Shown in pieces: positions 30,917 to 39,903 of a DNA stretch of 50,583 nt (within the stretch, counting starts at the first letter, position 1; each line of letters starts with the position of its first letter). The notes under the pieces are model-generated. The model saw only the letters and a list, made by a program, of their open reading frames with translations. It was not told the DNA's origin and ran no database searches. The position numbers were made by a program, and so were the translations under genes. The DNA comes from Novosphingobium rosa NBRC 15208 (GTDB taxonomy: Bacteria; Pseudomonadota; Alphaproteobacteria; Sphingomonadales; Sphingomonadaceae): contig NZ_BCZE01000060.1 of the NCBI RefSeq assembly GCF_001598555.1, forward strand, positions 1 through 50,583, written 5' to 3'.

Positions 30917-32404
30917 ATGAAGCACCCCCCACTTCGCTCCACGACCATCCTCTCCGCCCTGCTGCCGGTCCTTTTGGCCGGCTGCGTCAGCGTGCCGCCG
31001 CTGCCTCCCAAGCCGGCGCCCGCCCCCATCTCCGATTTCGCAGCGCAGCAGACGCTGGGCGCGGCCACTGCTGCAGATGCACAATGGCCCGCTCAGGACT
31101 GGTGGCACGCCTATGGCGACCCCCAGCTCGACGCGCTGATCGCTGAAGGCCTGCAAGGCGCCCCCGATGTGGCCGCCGCCGTCGCCCGCCTGCATCAGGC
31201 GCAGGGCTATGCGCAGCAGCAGCGCGCGCCCCTGCTGCCCAAGATCGACGGCCGCATCATCGGCCAGGAAACCTACGCCAAGGACTTCCCCGGCGGGTTG
31301 CTGTCCGACGGGTGGAGCGGGGTGGGCGCCGATGTGCTCCAGCTCAGCTTCGACCTTGACCTGTGGGGCAAGAACCGCGCGGCTCTGCGCGCCGCCAAGC
31401 TGGAAAGCACGGCTGCCGAGCTGGATGTGGCGCAGGCCCGCCTGACGCTTTCGACCGCCATCGCCAGCTCCTACGCCGATCTCGCCCGGCTCTATGCCGA
31501 GCGCGATGTGCAGGATGCCTCGATCCGGCTGAAGGAAACGCAGGCCCAGCTCACCAGCGACCGCGTGACCAACGGCCTCGACACGCAGGCGGAATTGAAG
31601 CAGGCGCAGGCCGCCGTGCCCGCCGCCCGCGAGCAATTGCTGCAGATCGACGAGAACATTGCCCTCACCCGCAATGCTCTGGCCGCGCTGCTGGGCAAGG
31701 GGCCGGATCGCGGCCTCTCCATCGCTCGTCCCACGGTGCAGATCGCCGCGCGCGGGCTGCCGGCTGGCGTCACCACCGATCTGATCGCGCATCGCCCCGA
31801 TGTCGCCGCGGCGCTGGCCCGCGTGAAGGCCGATGACGAGCAGATCAAGGTCGCCCGCGCCGGTTTCTACCCTGCCGTGTCGATCTCGGCGCTGGCGGCG
31901 CATCCGGCCATTGGCCTTGAAAACCTCGTGCAGGGCAGCACCCTGCTGGGCGGCGTCGGCCCGTCGATCTCCATGCCGATCTTCCATGCCGGTGAGATCA
32001 AGGGCAAATACCGCTCGGCCCGCTCGACCTTCGACGAGGCGGTCGCCACCTATGACAAGACGGTCGCCACCGCCTTCCATGACGTGGCCGATGCCGCCGC
32101 CAGCCAGCTGATGCTGACACGGCGGCTGGACCAGAGCCAGCAGGCGCTCACCCAGTCCGAGGCCGCCTATGACGTGGCCCGCATGCGTTACGAGGGTGGC
32201 CTCTCCACCTATCTCAATGTGCTTTCGGCGCAGGAGGCCGTGCTGACCGCGCGGCGCACCCATGCCGATCTTCAGGCGCGTGCCTTCACGCTGGATGTCG
32301 CGCTGGTGCGCGCTCTGGGCGGCGGGCTGAGTGCCTCCGTCGCCAACAACACCCCTTCTGCGGCCCCCACCGCAAACGCCCCCAAGGATGCAACCCATGG
32401 CTGA
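30917..32404 (+). CDS. Outer-membrane efflux lipoprotein (NodT/OprM family)
   Basis: A 495-residue TolC-like channel. The lipobox LLAGC places the lipidated residue at Cys23, so it is an outer-membrane lipoprotein of the NodT branch. Two OEP repeats follow (PDVAAAVARLHQAQGYAQQQRAP... and the second with PFYPAVSIS-like FYPAVSISALAAHP), each with long coiled helices. ATG 30917 fits the signal peptide; upstream codons lie in the operator region. It is the first gene of the OMF-MFP-MFS operon and overlaps the next gene by 8 nt. It supplies the exit duct of the pump. Confidence 0.92.
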   Translation: MKHPPLRSTTILSALLPVLLAGCVSVPPLPPKPAPAPISDFAAQQTLGAATAADAQWPAQDWWHAYGDPQLDALIAEGLQGAPDVAAAVARLHQAQGYAQQQRAPLLPKIDGRIIGQETYAKDFPGGLLSDGWSGVGADVLQLSFDLDLWGKNRAALRAAKLESTAAELDVAQARLTLSTAIASSYADLARLYAERDVQDASIRLKETQAQLTSDRVTNGLDTQAELKQAQAAVPAAREQLLQIDENIALTRNALAALLGKGPDRGLSIARPTVQIAARGLPAGVTTDLIAHRPDVAAALARVKADDEQIKVARAGFYPAVSISALAAHPAIGLENLVQGSTLLGGVGPSISMPIFHAGEIKGKYRSARSTFDEAVATYDKTVATAFHDVADAAASQLMLTRRLDQSQQALTQSEAAYDVARMRYEGGLSTYLNVLSAQEAVLTARRTHADLQARAFTLDVALVRALGGGLSASVANNTPSAAPTANAPKDATHG

Positions 32405-33542
32405 AGCCGATCTCAACTCCGCCTCGCAGTCCCAGGACGATGCGGCCCGCAAGAACCGCCGCAAGACGCTGCTCACCGGCATCGCCGCCGCTGTCGTGGT
32501 GGCCGGTGTGGTGGCCGGTGGCTGGTATGTGCTGGTGGGCAGCCGCCATGTCACCACGGACAACGCCTATGTCGGCGCCGACACCGCCACCATCACCCCC
32601 ATGGTGGCCGGCCAGATCGCCGAGGTGGACGTGCAGGACACGCAGGTCGTCCACAAGGGCGACGTGCTGGTGCGCATCGACCCGCGTGACGCCCAGATCG
32701 CGCTGAACCAGGCCGAGGCGGACCTTGCCAAGGCCAAGCGCCAGTACGGGCAGACCACCTTTGCCGGCAAGGCGCTGGCCACGCAGATCAAGGCCCGTCA
32801 GGCCATGATCGTCAGCGCTCAGGCCCAGCTGTCCTCGGCGCAGGCTGCTTATGAAAAGGCCCGGATCGATCTGGACCGCCGCCGCGCGCTGGCCCCCAAG
32901 GGCGCCGTTTCGGGCGACGAGCTGACCATCGCCACCAACGCCTATGCCGCCGCCAGGGCCAGCCTCGAGCAGGCGCGCGCCGCCGTGGCGCAGGCCGGAT
33001 CGGACAAGGGCGTGGCGCAGGGCAACTTCTCGGCCACCGACGCGCTGATCACCGGCACGACGCTGACGAACAACCCCGATGTGCTGGCCGCGCAGGCCAA
33101 GGTCGATCAGGCCAAGCTGGATCTGGAGCGCACCGTGATCCGCGCGCCGGTCGATGGCGTGGTCTCGGGCCGCAGCGTGCAGGTTGGCCAGCGCGTGGCG
33201 GCGGGCAACACGCTGATGCGCGTGGTGCCGGTGAACGCGCTCTATGTCGATGCCAATTACAAGGAAAGCCAGCTCCAGAAGGTCAAGCCCGGCCAAGCGG
33301 TCGAGCTGACCTCGGACCTGTATGGCAGCGGCGTGGTGTTCCATGGCAAGGTCGCCGGTTTCTCGGGCGGCACCGGCAGCGCCTTCGCGCTGATCCCGGC
33401 GCAGAACGCCACCGGCAACTGGATCAAGATCGTGCAGCGCCTGCCCGTGCGCGTGGTGCTCGATCCCAAGGAGCTGGCGGATCATCCGCTGCGCGTCGGC
33501 CTGTCGATGGATGCCGACATCAACATCTCCAGCGGGAACTGA
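32397..33542 (+). CDS. HlyD/EmrA-type membrane fusion protein
   Basis: A 381-residue periplasmic adaptor. One N-terminal membrane helix (LLTGIAAAVVVAGVVAGGWYVLV) is followed by the lipoyl half-motif RHVTTDNAYVGADTATITPMVAGQI, a long alpha-hairpin (AEADLAKAKRQYGQ to SLEQARAAVAQAGSD) and the returning lipoyl/beta-barrel part (VIRAPVDGVVSGRSVQVGQRV). The DNAYVGAD signature is that of the EmrA/FarA group, which pairs with DHA2-type MFS pumps. ATG 32397 overlaps the preceding stop (ATGGCTGA). It bridges the MFS pump and the outer-membrane channel. Confidence 0.93.
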   Translation: MAEADLNSASQSQDDAARKNRRKTLLTGIAAAVVVAGVVAGGWYVLVGSRHVTTDNAYVGADTATITPMVAGQIAEVDVQDTQVVHKGDVLVRIDPRDAQIALNQAEADLAKAKRQYGQTTFAGKALATQIKARQAMIVSAQAQLSSAQAAYEKARIDLDRRRALAPKGAVSGDELTIATNAYAAARASLEQARAAVAQAGSDKGVAQGNFSATDALITGTTLTNNPDVLAAQAKVDQAKLDLERTVIRAPVDGVVSGRSVQVGQRVAAGNTLMRVVPVNALYVDANYKESQLQKVKPGQAVELTSDLYGSGVVFHGKVAGFSGGTGSAFALIPAQNATGNWIKIVQRLPVRVVLDPKELADHPLRVGLSMDADINISSGN

Positions 33543-33544
33543 CC

Positions 33545-35092
33545 ATGGCGCAAGCGGCTTCGAGCAAGCCGGCGCTGCCGCCCGATCAGGTACTTCAGGG
33601 CTCATCCCTGCTGATCGCGGCCTTCGCGCTGGCGCTGAGCAACTTCATGGTGGTGCTCGACACCACCATCGCCAACGTCTCGGTGGAGCATATCGCGGGC
33701 GGCCTCGCGATTTCCTCCAGCCAGGGCACGTGGATCATCACCTCCTATTCGGTGGCCGAGGCGGTCTGTGTGCCGCTGACGGGCTTCCTTTCGATGCGCT
33801 ATGGCGCGGTGAAGACCTTCATCATGGGCATGGCGGGCTTTGCGGTGTTTTCCGCGCTGTGCGGCCTGTCCACCTCGCTGCCCATGCTGGTGATCTGCCG
33901 TCTGGGGCAAGGCTTCTGCGGCGGCCCGCTGATGCCGCTGACCCAGACCCTGCTGCTGCGCATCTTCCCCAAGGAGAAGCACGGCGCGGCGATGGGCATG
34001 TGGGCGATGACCACGGTGACGGCGCCAATCCTGGGCCCGATCCTTGGCGGCACCATTTCCGACAACTGGTCATGGCACTGGATCTTCTTCATCAACCTGC
34101 CCGTGGCGGCGGTCTGCCTGTTCATCTCCATGCGCTATCTGCGTGCGGCCGAAACGCCCACCAGCCAGCCGCGCATCGATGTGGTGGGTCTGGCGCTGCT
34201 GGTCGGCTGGGTGGCCTGCCTGCAGATCATGCTCGACCTTGGCCATGACCGCGACTGGTTCAACAACAACTTCATCCTGACGCTGGGCATTCTGGCGGCC
34301 ATCGGCTTCCTGGTCTTCTGCGCCTGGGAGTTCACCGACGCCCATCCGGTGGTCGATCTGCGGGTGCTGCGCCATCGCGGCTTCACCGTGGCGACGCTGG
34401 CCATGGCGGCCTGTTTCGGCACCTATTTCACCTCGGCGGTGATCATTCCGCAATGGCTGCAATCCAGCCAGGGCTACACCGCCACCTATGCCGGTTATGT
34501 CACGGCCTTCTCGGGCATGTCGGCGGTGGTGATGTCGCCACTGGTGGCGCGCTGGGTGACGCGGGTGGATCCGCGCCTGCTGGTGTTCCTGGGCATCTTC
34601 TGGCTGGGCGCCACCACGCTGATGCGCGCCCACTGGAACAGCGGCGGCGATTTCTGGACCTTCGCCTGGCCGCAGCTGCTGCAGGGCATCGGCCTGCCGC
34701 TGTTCTTCGTGCCGGTGACGACCATTGCGCTGGGCGCTGTCAGCCCCGAGGAAACCGCCTCCGCTGCCGGTGTGATGAGCTTCCTGCGCACGCTGTCGGG
34801 CGCGGTGGCGACCTCCATCGTCACCACCGCCTGGGACAGCGACACGCGCATTTCGCGCAACGAGCTGGTCTCGCAGATGAACAGCGGGCCGACGCGTGAC
34901 GCGCTGGATACGGCGGGCTTCTCGCTCGGCCAGATCCGCGGCATGATCGAGCAGCAGGTCGCCACGCAGAGCACGGCGGTGGCCACGACGCATATCTTCC
35001 TGGCCTCGTCCTTCCTGTTCTTCGCCTCGGCGCTGATCATCTGGCTGGCGCCGCGTCCGCGCGGCAAGGTGGACACCAGCGCAGCGCATTAA
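33545..35092 (+). CDS. DHA2-family MFS drug efflux pump (EmrB/QacA type)
   Basis: A 515-residue, 14-helix drug:H+ antiporter. Motif C-like VLDTTIANVSVEHIAGGLAIS and the Q-GTWIITSYSVAEAV block are diagnostic of DHA2 EmrB-like pumps; loop 2-3 reads GFLSMRYGAVKTF. It starts 2 nt after the adaptor gene stop, so it is translated from the same operon. With its partners it forms a complete envelope-spanning export system for hydrophobic or aromatic toxicants, controlled by the divergent TetR. A GC-rich hairpin follows at 35123-35159. Confidence 0.94.
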   Translation: MAQAASSKPALPPDQVLQGSSLLIAAFALALSNFMVVLDTTIANVSVEHIAGGLAISSSQGTWIITSYSVAEAVCVPLTGFLSMRYGAVKTFIMGMAGFAVFSALCGLSTSLPMLVICRLGQGFCGGPLMPLTQTLLLRIFPKEKHGAAMGMWAMTTVTAPILGPILGGTISDNWSWHWIFFINLPVAAVCLFISMRYLRAAETPTSQPRIDVVGLALLVGWVACLQIMLDLGHDRDWFNNNFILTLGILAAIGFLVFCAWEFTDAHPVVDLRVLRHRGFTVATLAMAACFGTYFTSAVIIPQWLQSSQGYTATYAGYVTAFSGMSAVVMSPLVARWVTRVDPRLLVFLGIFWLGATTLMRAHWNSGGDFWTFAWPQLLQGIGLPLFFVPVTTIALGAVSPEETASAAGVMSFLRTLSGAVATSIVTTAWDSDTRISRNELVSQMNSGPTRDALDTAGFSLGQIRGMIEQQVATQSTAVATTHIFLASSFLFFASALIIWLAPRPRGKVDTSAAH

Positions 35093-35122
35093 CCCTTTTA
35101 CCGTCTTTACCGTCCCCCCGCG

Positions 35123-35159
35123 TCAGGCCCGGTTCTCCATTCGGTGGAGCCGGGCCTGA
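35123..35159 (+). terminator. Terminator hairpin of the efflux operon
   Basis: TCAGGCCCGG (35123-35132) pairs with CCGGGCCTGA (35150-35159), and inner TCTCC/GGAG bases extend the stem, 30 nt after the efflux pump stop. Only a weak T-rich tail (TTGCGTTAAG) follows. Confidence 0.55.
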
Positions 35160-35269
35160 TTGCGTTAAGCTGAACGGAACCTAATCCCGGCCCTGCTCGT
35201 TGAACATTGTGCAAGCGGTCCACCGCAGCCACCGGGGCGCCCTGGCGCCCCAAGCAGAAGGCGACAGGC

Positions 35270-36259
35270 ATGCCAGATCTGATCGAAGCCCTTTCCCCCG
35301 AACCCGCTTTCCAGATCCAGCCCGACCCGCCATCTCCCTTCCTCGAAGCCTTGCTGGACGGTCTTTCCCGCCCGCAAAAGGCGATTCCCTGCCGCTTTCT
35401 CTATGACGAGGCCGGGTCGAAGCTGTTCGACGACATCTGCCGCCTGCCCGAATATTACCCCACCCGCACCGAGACCGCGCTGCTGCGCGCCCATGCCCCG
35501 CAGATGGCGCGGCGCATCGGCGCGGGCGTGCGCTTTATCGAACTGGGCGCGGGATCGGGCGGCAAGGCGGAGTTCGTGCTCGATGCGATGCATGCGCAGG
35601 GCCTGCCGCCTTCGGCCTATGTCTGCCTCGATATTTCGCCCGTGCCGCTGGCTGCCACGGCGGAGGCCATCGAACAGCGCTATCCGGGCCTGCCCGTCAC
35701 GGCGGTTTGCGGCGATTATCTGGGCGAGCTGGATCTGCCCGCATCGCAGGCGCGGGATCTCTGCTTCTTCCCCGGATCGACCATCGGCAATTTCGAGCGG
35801 GCCGAGGCGCGCGATTTCCTCGCCCACTGGCGCGAGAGGCTGTCTGCGGGAGCCATGATGCTGATCGGCGTGGATCTGAAGAAGGACATCCCCACGCTGG
35901 AACGCGCCTATGACGATGCGCAAGGCGTCACCGCGCAGTTCAGCCTCAATGTGCTGGCCCGCGCCAACCGCGAACTGGGCGCCAATTTCCAGACCGCGCG
36001 CTTTCGTCACCGCGCGCGCTACAGGGAAGACCCCGGTCATATTGAAATCTCGCTGGTCAGTCAGGATGCGCAGACCGTGGCGGTGGCCGACAGCCTGTTC
36101 CATTTCGCCCCCGGCGAGGCGGTGCATATCGAAAACTCCCACAAATACAGCGTGAATGAATTCGCCGCGCTCTCGGCCAGCGCGGGTTTCGATGTCGATG
36201 CCGTCTGGACCGATCCGCGGCGCTGGTTCAGCCTGCATCTGCTGCGCGCGCGGGATTGA
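35270..36259 (+). CDS. egtD: L-histidine N-alpha-methyltransferase EgtD
   Basis: A 329-residue SAM-dependent methyltransferase. The family blocks are FLYDEAGSKLFDDICRLPEYYPTRTE, the SAM motif FIELGAGSGGK, the FFPGSTIGNF block and the C-terminal HIENSHKYS. It trimethylates histidine to hercynine, the first step of ergothioneine synthesis. ATG 35270 has GAAGG about 12 nt and ACAGG about 3 nt upstream; the protein then starts with MPDLIEAL. It is the first gene of egtD-egtB-transporter-GST, with only 4 nt to egtB. Confidence 0.95.
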   Translation: MPDLIEALSPEPAFQIQPDPPSPFLEALLDGLSRPQKAIPCRFLYDEAGSKLFDDICRLPEYYPTRTETALLRAHAPQMARRIGAGVRFIELGAGSGGKAEFVLDAMHAQGLPPSAYVCLDISPVPLAATAEAIEQRYPGLPVTAVCGDYLGELDLPASQARDLCFFPGSTIGNFERAEARDFLAHWRERLSAGAMMLIGVDLKKDIPTLERAYDDAQGVTAQFSLNVLARANRELGANFQTARFRHRARYREDPGHIEISLVSQDAQTVAVADSLFHFAPGEAVHIENSHKYSVNEFAALSASAGFDVDAVWTDPRRWFSLHLLRARD

Positions 36260-36263
36260 CCCG

Positions 36264-37550
36264 ATGGCCACCACCCTTCCTGCAGGGCGCATGACGCAGG
36301 ATCATCCCGCGCTTGCCGAGCATTACACGCAGGTCCGCGCCCTGACCGAGGCGCTGGTTGCGCCTTTGTCGGATGCCGATGCCACGGTGCAGTCCATGGC
36401 GGATGCCTCGCCCGCCAAATGGCATCTGGCGCATACCACATGGTTCTTCGAGACCTTCGTGCTGCGCGACCATGTGTCCGCCTATCGCCTGCATAACGCC
36501 GACTGGCCCTACCTCTTCAACAGCTATTACGAGGCCGAGGGACAGCGTCTTCTGCGCTCGGCGCGCGGCATGCTGTCGCGCCCCTCGCTGGCCGACATCC
36601 TGACCTATCGCGCGGTGGTGGATCAGGCGCTGCTGCGCGCCTTGCCTCACCTGTCCCCCTCGGCGCTGGAGCTGGTGCGGCTGGGCTGCCAGCATGAGCA
36701 GCAGCATCAGGAACTGCTGCTGACCGATATCCTCCACGCTTTCTCCACCAACCCGCTGGAACCGGCCCTCTGGCCCGGCCAGCCGTCCGCCACCGCCACG
36801 CCGCACCCGCATGGCTGGATCGCCGGACGCGCGGGTCTGGCCGAGATCGGCCATACGCCCTGCCAGGGCCGCTTCGCCTTCGATTGCGAGGAGCCCGGCC
36901 ATACCGCCTTCCTTGCTCCCCACGCTCTGGCCGACCGCACGGTGACCAATGGCGAATGGCTCAGCTTTATCGAAAGCGGCGGCTACGTTGACGCCCGGCT
37001 GTGGCTTTCGGATGGCTGGGCCTGGCGTAAGACGGAAGGCATCGCTGCGCCCCTCTACTGGCGACAGGATGATGACGGCTGGAGCCAGTTCACGTTGGCC
37101 GGGCGCCAGCCACTCGATCACGCCGCCCCGGTCTGCCATATCAGCCTCTATGAAGCCGATGCCTTCGCCAGCTGGGCCGGGGCGCGCCTGCCCACCGAAA
37201 TGGAATGGGAGGCCTGCGCCAGGGCCTATGATCCGACGAAGGGCCATCAGCTGGATGCGCCCGGCCCCGGCACGCCCCCAGCCGTGCGCCCCATCGCGGA
37301 CAAAAGCCCCGCCTTCTTCGGCAATGTCTGGGAATGGACCGGCAGCGCCTATCGCCCCTATCCCGGCTTTCGCGCCGCGCCCGGCGCGGTGGGCGAATAC
37401 AACGGCAAGTTCATGAGCGGGCAATTCGTGCTGCGCGGCGGCAGTTGCGCCACGCCGCGCGGCCATCTGCGCGCCTCTTACCGCAACTTCTTCTACCCCC
37501 ATCAGCGCTGGCAATTCATGGGCCTGCGTCTGGCGCGGGATCTGGCGTGA
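36264..37550 (+). CDS. egtB: Hercynine oxygenase EgtB (sulfoxide synthase)
   Basis: A 428-residue non-heme iron enzyme. The N-terminal DinB-like four-helix bundle supplies the iron ligands His57 (WHLAHTTWFF) and the HEQQH pair His144/His148. The C-terminal formylglycine-generating-enzyme-like domain contains LPTEMEWEACAR, FFGNVWEWTGSAY and FVLRGGSCATPRGHLRASYRNF. It joins hercynine to cysteine or gamma-glutamylcysteine with O2. No egtC amidase or egtE lyase is in the window; many alphaproteobacteria use only EgtB/EgtD plus unlinked lyases. Its TGA overlaps the GTG of the following transporter. Confidence 0.94.
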   Translation: MATTLPAGRMTQDHPALAEHYTQVRALTEALVAPLSDADATVQSMADASPAKWHLAHTTWFFETFVLRDHVSAYRLHNADWPYLFNSYYEAEGQRLLRSARGMLSRPSLADILTYRAVVDQALLRALPHLSPSALELVRLGCQHEQQHQELLLTDILHAFSTNPLEPALWPGQPSATATPHPHGWIAGRAGLAEIGHTPCQGRFAFDCEEPGHTAFLAPHALADRTVTNGEWLSFIESGGYVDARLWLSDGWAWRKTEGIAAPLYWRQDDDGWSQFTLAGRQPLDHAAPVCHISLYEADAFASWAGARLPTEMEWEACARAYDPTKGHQLDAPGPGTPPAVRPIADKSPAFFGNVWEWTGSAYRPYPGFRAAPGAVGEYNGKFMSGQFVLRGGSCATPRGHLRASYRNFFYPHQRWQFMGLRLARDLA

Positions 37551-38827
37551 ACGCACACCCCCCGGCTCTATCGCGCAGATCGATGGCGGTGGCGGCGCTC
37601 TCCACCGTCGTCGAGTGGTATGATTTCACGCTCTATCTCTATTTCGCCACGATCCTGTCGCGCAGTTTTTTCGGCCCCGGCGCTCAGGCGCTGGGCGAGA
37701 CGCTGGCGGGCTTCGCCATCGCCTATCTGATGCGGCCCCTGGGCGCGATGGTCTTCGGCCATTTCGGGGACCGGCATGGGCGGCGCCAGACATTGCTGCT
37801 CTCCATGGCGCTGATGACTCTGGCCATGCTGCTGACGGCCTGCCTGCCCACCCGCAATCAGGCCGGGCCGATCGCGGGCGGGCTGCTGCTGGGGCTGCGC
37901 TGCCTGATGGGCTTCAGCGTGGGCGGCGAATACACCGGCGTCGTCACCTATCTGCTGGAGGGCGCGCCAGAGCATCGCCGGGGCCTGATCGGCTCGCTGG
38001 CGGCGGCGGCCAGCGAGGTTGGCGGCTTGCTGGCCGTGGCGGTCTGCGCCTTGACGGCGGGCGCGATGGATCAGGCCAGCCTTGACGCATGGGGCTGGCG
38101 CATCCCCTTTCTGATCGGCAGCGTGCTGGCTGGCGCGGTGTGGCTGGCGCGATCCTCCCTGCCCGAACCGCCGCTGTTCGAGGCGCAGCGCCACAAGAGC
38201 GATGCCTCCCCCCTGCGCCACGCCCTGCGCCATGAGCGCGGCGGGATCGCCCGGGGTTTCGCCATTTCGACGCTCGGCTCGATCACCTATTACGTCGGCA
38301 TCACCTATGTGCCCGCCTATCTGCAAAGCGTGGGCTGGCGCGCGGAAAGCACCGCGCTGGGCCTCTCCACGCTGGCCGCCGTGGTGGTGATCGCGGTGAC
38401 GCCGCTGGTCGGCGCGCTGTCAGACCATATCGGCCGCAAGCCGGTGCTGCTGGCGCTCTGCGCGGGCAGCGTGGTGCTGCCCGCCGCCATGTTCGCCCTG
38501 ATGGCGGGCGGCGATCCTGTAACGGCGGCGGCAGGCGCCTGCGTGCTGGCCGGGCTGGCCGGCGGGGTGAGCGCCGTGGGCGCCGTCGCCACCGCCGAGC
38601 AATTCTCCACCACCAGCCGCCTGAGCGGGCTGGCGCTGGGGGCCACCAGCGCCACCGCCCTGTTCGGCGGAGCCGCGCCCTATGCCGCCCATGCCCTGCT
38701 GGGCGCCACCCATTGGGCCGCCGCGCCCGGAGCCCTGATCGCCGTGGTGGCGCTGGGCGTCGCCCCGGTGCTGCTGCGCGCGCCCGAAACCGCTCCTGTG
38801 GAAACGCCGGGCATAGCACCAGCATGA
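37547..38827 (+). CDS. MHS-family MFS transporter coupled to egtB
   Basis: A 426-residue, 12-helix transporter. STVVEWYDFTLYLYFATIL, RPLGAMVFGHFGDRHGRR and LRCLMGFSVGGEYTG are the signature blocks of the metabolite:H+ symporter (MHS) family, which includes ProP (proline/betaine) and KgtP. GTG 37547 overlaps the egtB stop (GTGA), so translation is coupled. This fixed coupling suggests movement of an ergothioneine precursor or product; betaine-like hercynine or ergothioneine itself would fit MHS chemistry. That is inference: no residue proves the substrate. Confidence 0.88.
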   Translation: MNAHPPALSRRSMAVAALSTVVEWYDFTLYLYFATILSRSFFGPGAQALGETLAGFAIAYLMRPLGAMVFGHFGDRHGRRQTLLLSMALMTLAMLLTACLPTRNQAGPIAGGLLLGLRCLMGFSVGGEYTGVVTYLLEGAPEHRRGLIGSLAAAASEVGGLLAVAVCALTAGAMDQASLDAWGWRIPFLIGSVLAGAVWLARSSLPEPPLFEAQRHKSDASPLRHALRHERGGIARGFAISTLGSITYYVGITYVPAYLQSVGWRAESTALGLSTLAAVVVIAVTPLVGALSDHIGRKPVLLALCAGSVVLPAAMFALMAGGDPVTAAAGACVLAGLAGGVSAVGAVATAEQFSTTSRLSGLALGATSATALFGGAAPYAAHALLGATHWAAAPGALIAVVALGVAPVLLRAPETAPVETPGIAPA

Positions 38828-38840
38828 TAAGGGACATCCC

Positions 38841-39569
38841 ATGGCTGACTACGATCTCTACTACTGGCCCGTGCCCTTTCGCGGCCAGTTCATCCGCGCC
38901 ATCCTCACCTTCGCAGGCAAGACATGGCGCGAGCAGGATGCCGACGCCATCGGCCAGATCATGGGGGTCGCCCCCGGCAAGCAGCCCATCCCCTTCATGG
39001 GCCCGCCGGTGCTGATCGATCATGCCCATGGCTTTGCTGTGGCGCAGATGCCCGCCATCGCGCTCTATCTGGGTGAGACGCTGGATCTGTTGCCCGCCAC
39101 CCCTCAGGCCCGCGCGCTGACGGCCAAAGTGGTCAACGACGCCAATGACGTGCTGGATGACATGACCCGCGACGGCGGCAGCCAGATGTGGGACGATGAC
39201 TCATGGCGAGCCTTCCTGCCCCGCCTGCAACGCTGGATGACCATCTGGGACGCCACCGGCGCCCGCCATGGCCTGACCCTCACCGACGGTTTCCTGCTGG
39301 GCGCCCATCAGCCGGGCGTGGCCGATATCGTCACCGCCACGCTGTGGGCCACGATGGGCGACCGTTTTCCCGATCTGGCCGCGATGCTGCGGCAGACCGC
39401 GCCCGGCATCGCGGCGCTGACCCGGCGGATGCAGGCCTGGCCCACCCTTGCCAGACTCAGCCGCGAGAGCCGCGAGACCTATGGCGATAGCTGGTGCGGC
39501 GGCCAGATCGAAGCATCGCTGAGGCGCGTGCTGAAACAGGACGAAAAGCACCATTCCGGGGCCCAATAG
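38841..39569 (+). CDS. Glutathione S-transferase-family protein
   Basis: A 242-residue GST: a thioredoxin-like N-terminal domain (DLYYWPVPFRGQFIRAILTFAG, with PVLIDHAHGFAVAQMPAIALYL carrying the glutathione-binding Gln-Met/Ser position) and an all-helical C-terminal domain. The candidate catalytic residue is Tyr7/Tyr8 or Ser-free; no obvious Cys or Ser at the usual site, so a Tyr-type or non-catalytic role is possible. It begins 13 nt after the transporter stop, closing the egtD-egtB operon. A thiol-handling role in the ergothioneine pathway is plausible but unproven. Confidence 0.85.
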   Translation: MADYDLYYWPVPFRGQFIRAILTFAGKTWREQDADAIGQIMGVAPGKQPIPFMGPPVLIDHAHGFAVAQMPAIALYLGETLDLLPATPQARALTAKVVNDANDVLDDMTRDGGSQMWDDDSWRAFLPRLQRWMTIWDATGARHGLTLTDGFLLGAHQPGVADIVTATLWATMGDRFPDLAAMLRQTAPGIAALTRRMQAWPTLARLSRESRETYGDSWCGGQIEASLRRVLKQDEKHHSGAQ

Positions 39570-39588
39570 GGCTCCGGTCCTTGTGGCC

Positions 39589-39632
39589 GCATCGTTCTCG
39601 CGAAAACCGGTTCCCACCTTTTCGCACGATGC
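39589..39632. repeat. Dispersed palindromic repeat, copy 5
   Basis: A 44-bp copy in the orientation of copies 2 and 3 (GCATCGT...ACGATGC around CCGGTTCCCAC). It starts 20 nt after the GST stop, in the 3' region of the egt operon. Confidence 0.8.
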
Positions 39633-39713
39633 CTTGAGGGAACAATCACCCTGCCCCGGCGTCTCTTCTTCGGATGCGAGGCATCCATATGACCCCCGAT
39701 CAAGCGAAAGCCT

Positions 39714-39751
39714 GCGTGTCCTGGCGTGACCCCACGCCGGACACGCTTTTT
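39714..39751 (+). terminator. Strong intrinsic terminator of the egt operon
   Basis: GCGTGTCC-T-GGCGTG pairs with CACGCC-GGACACGC (39714-39746), with one bulged T and a short ACCC loop, followed by TTTTT. It lies 145 nt after the GST stop, beyond palindromic repeat 5. The rest of the 334-nt gap (39570-39903) holds nothing else that I can support. Confidence 0.8.
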
Positions 39752-39903
39752 CGTATGGGACGGCGCGGCGCGAGTCCGCAGGGAACCGCCACTCATCCTG
39801 TCAAGCAAGGGTTTGGCTTGCATCAGGCCGCTTTACGCGCATATCCGCAGGTGACAGCGCCGCTCCGCACAGGGGCGAGGGCGGCGATGCGAAGGGACGA
39901 AGC

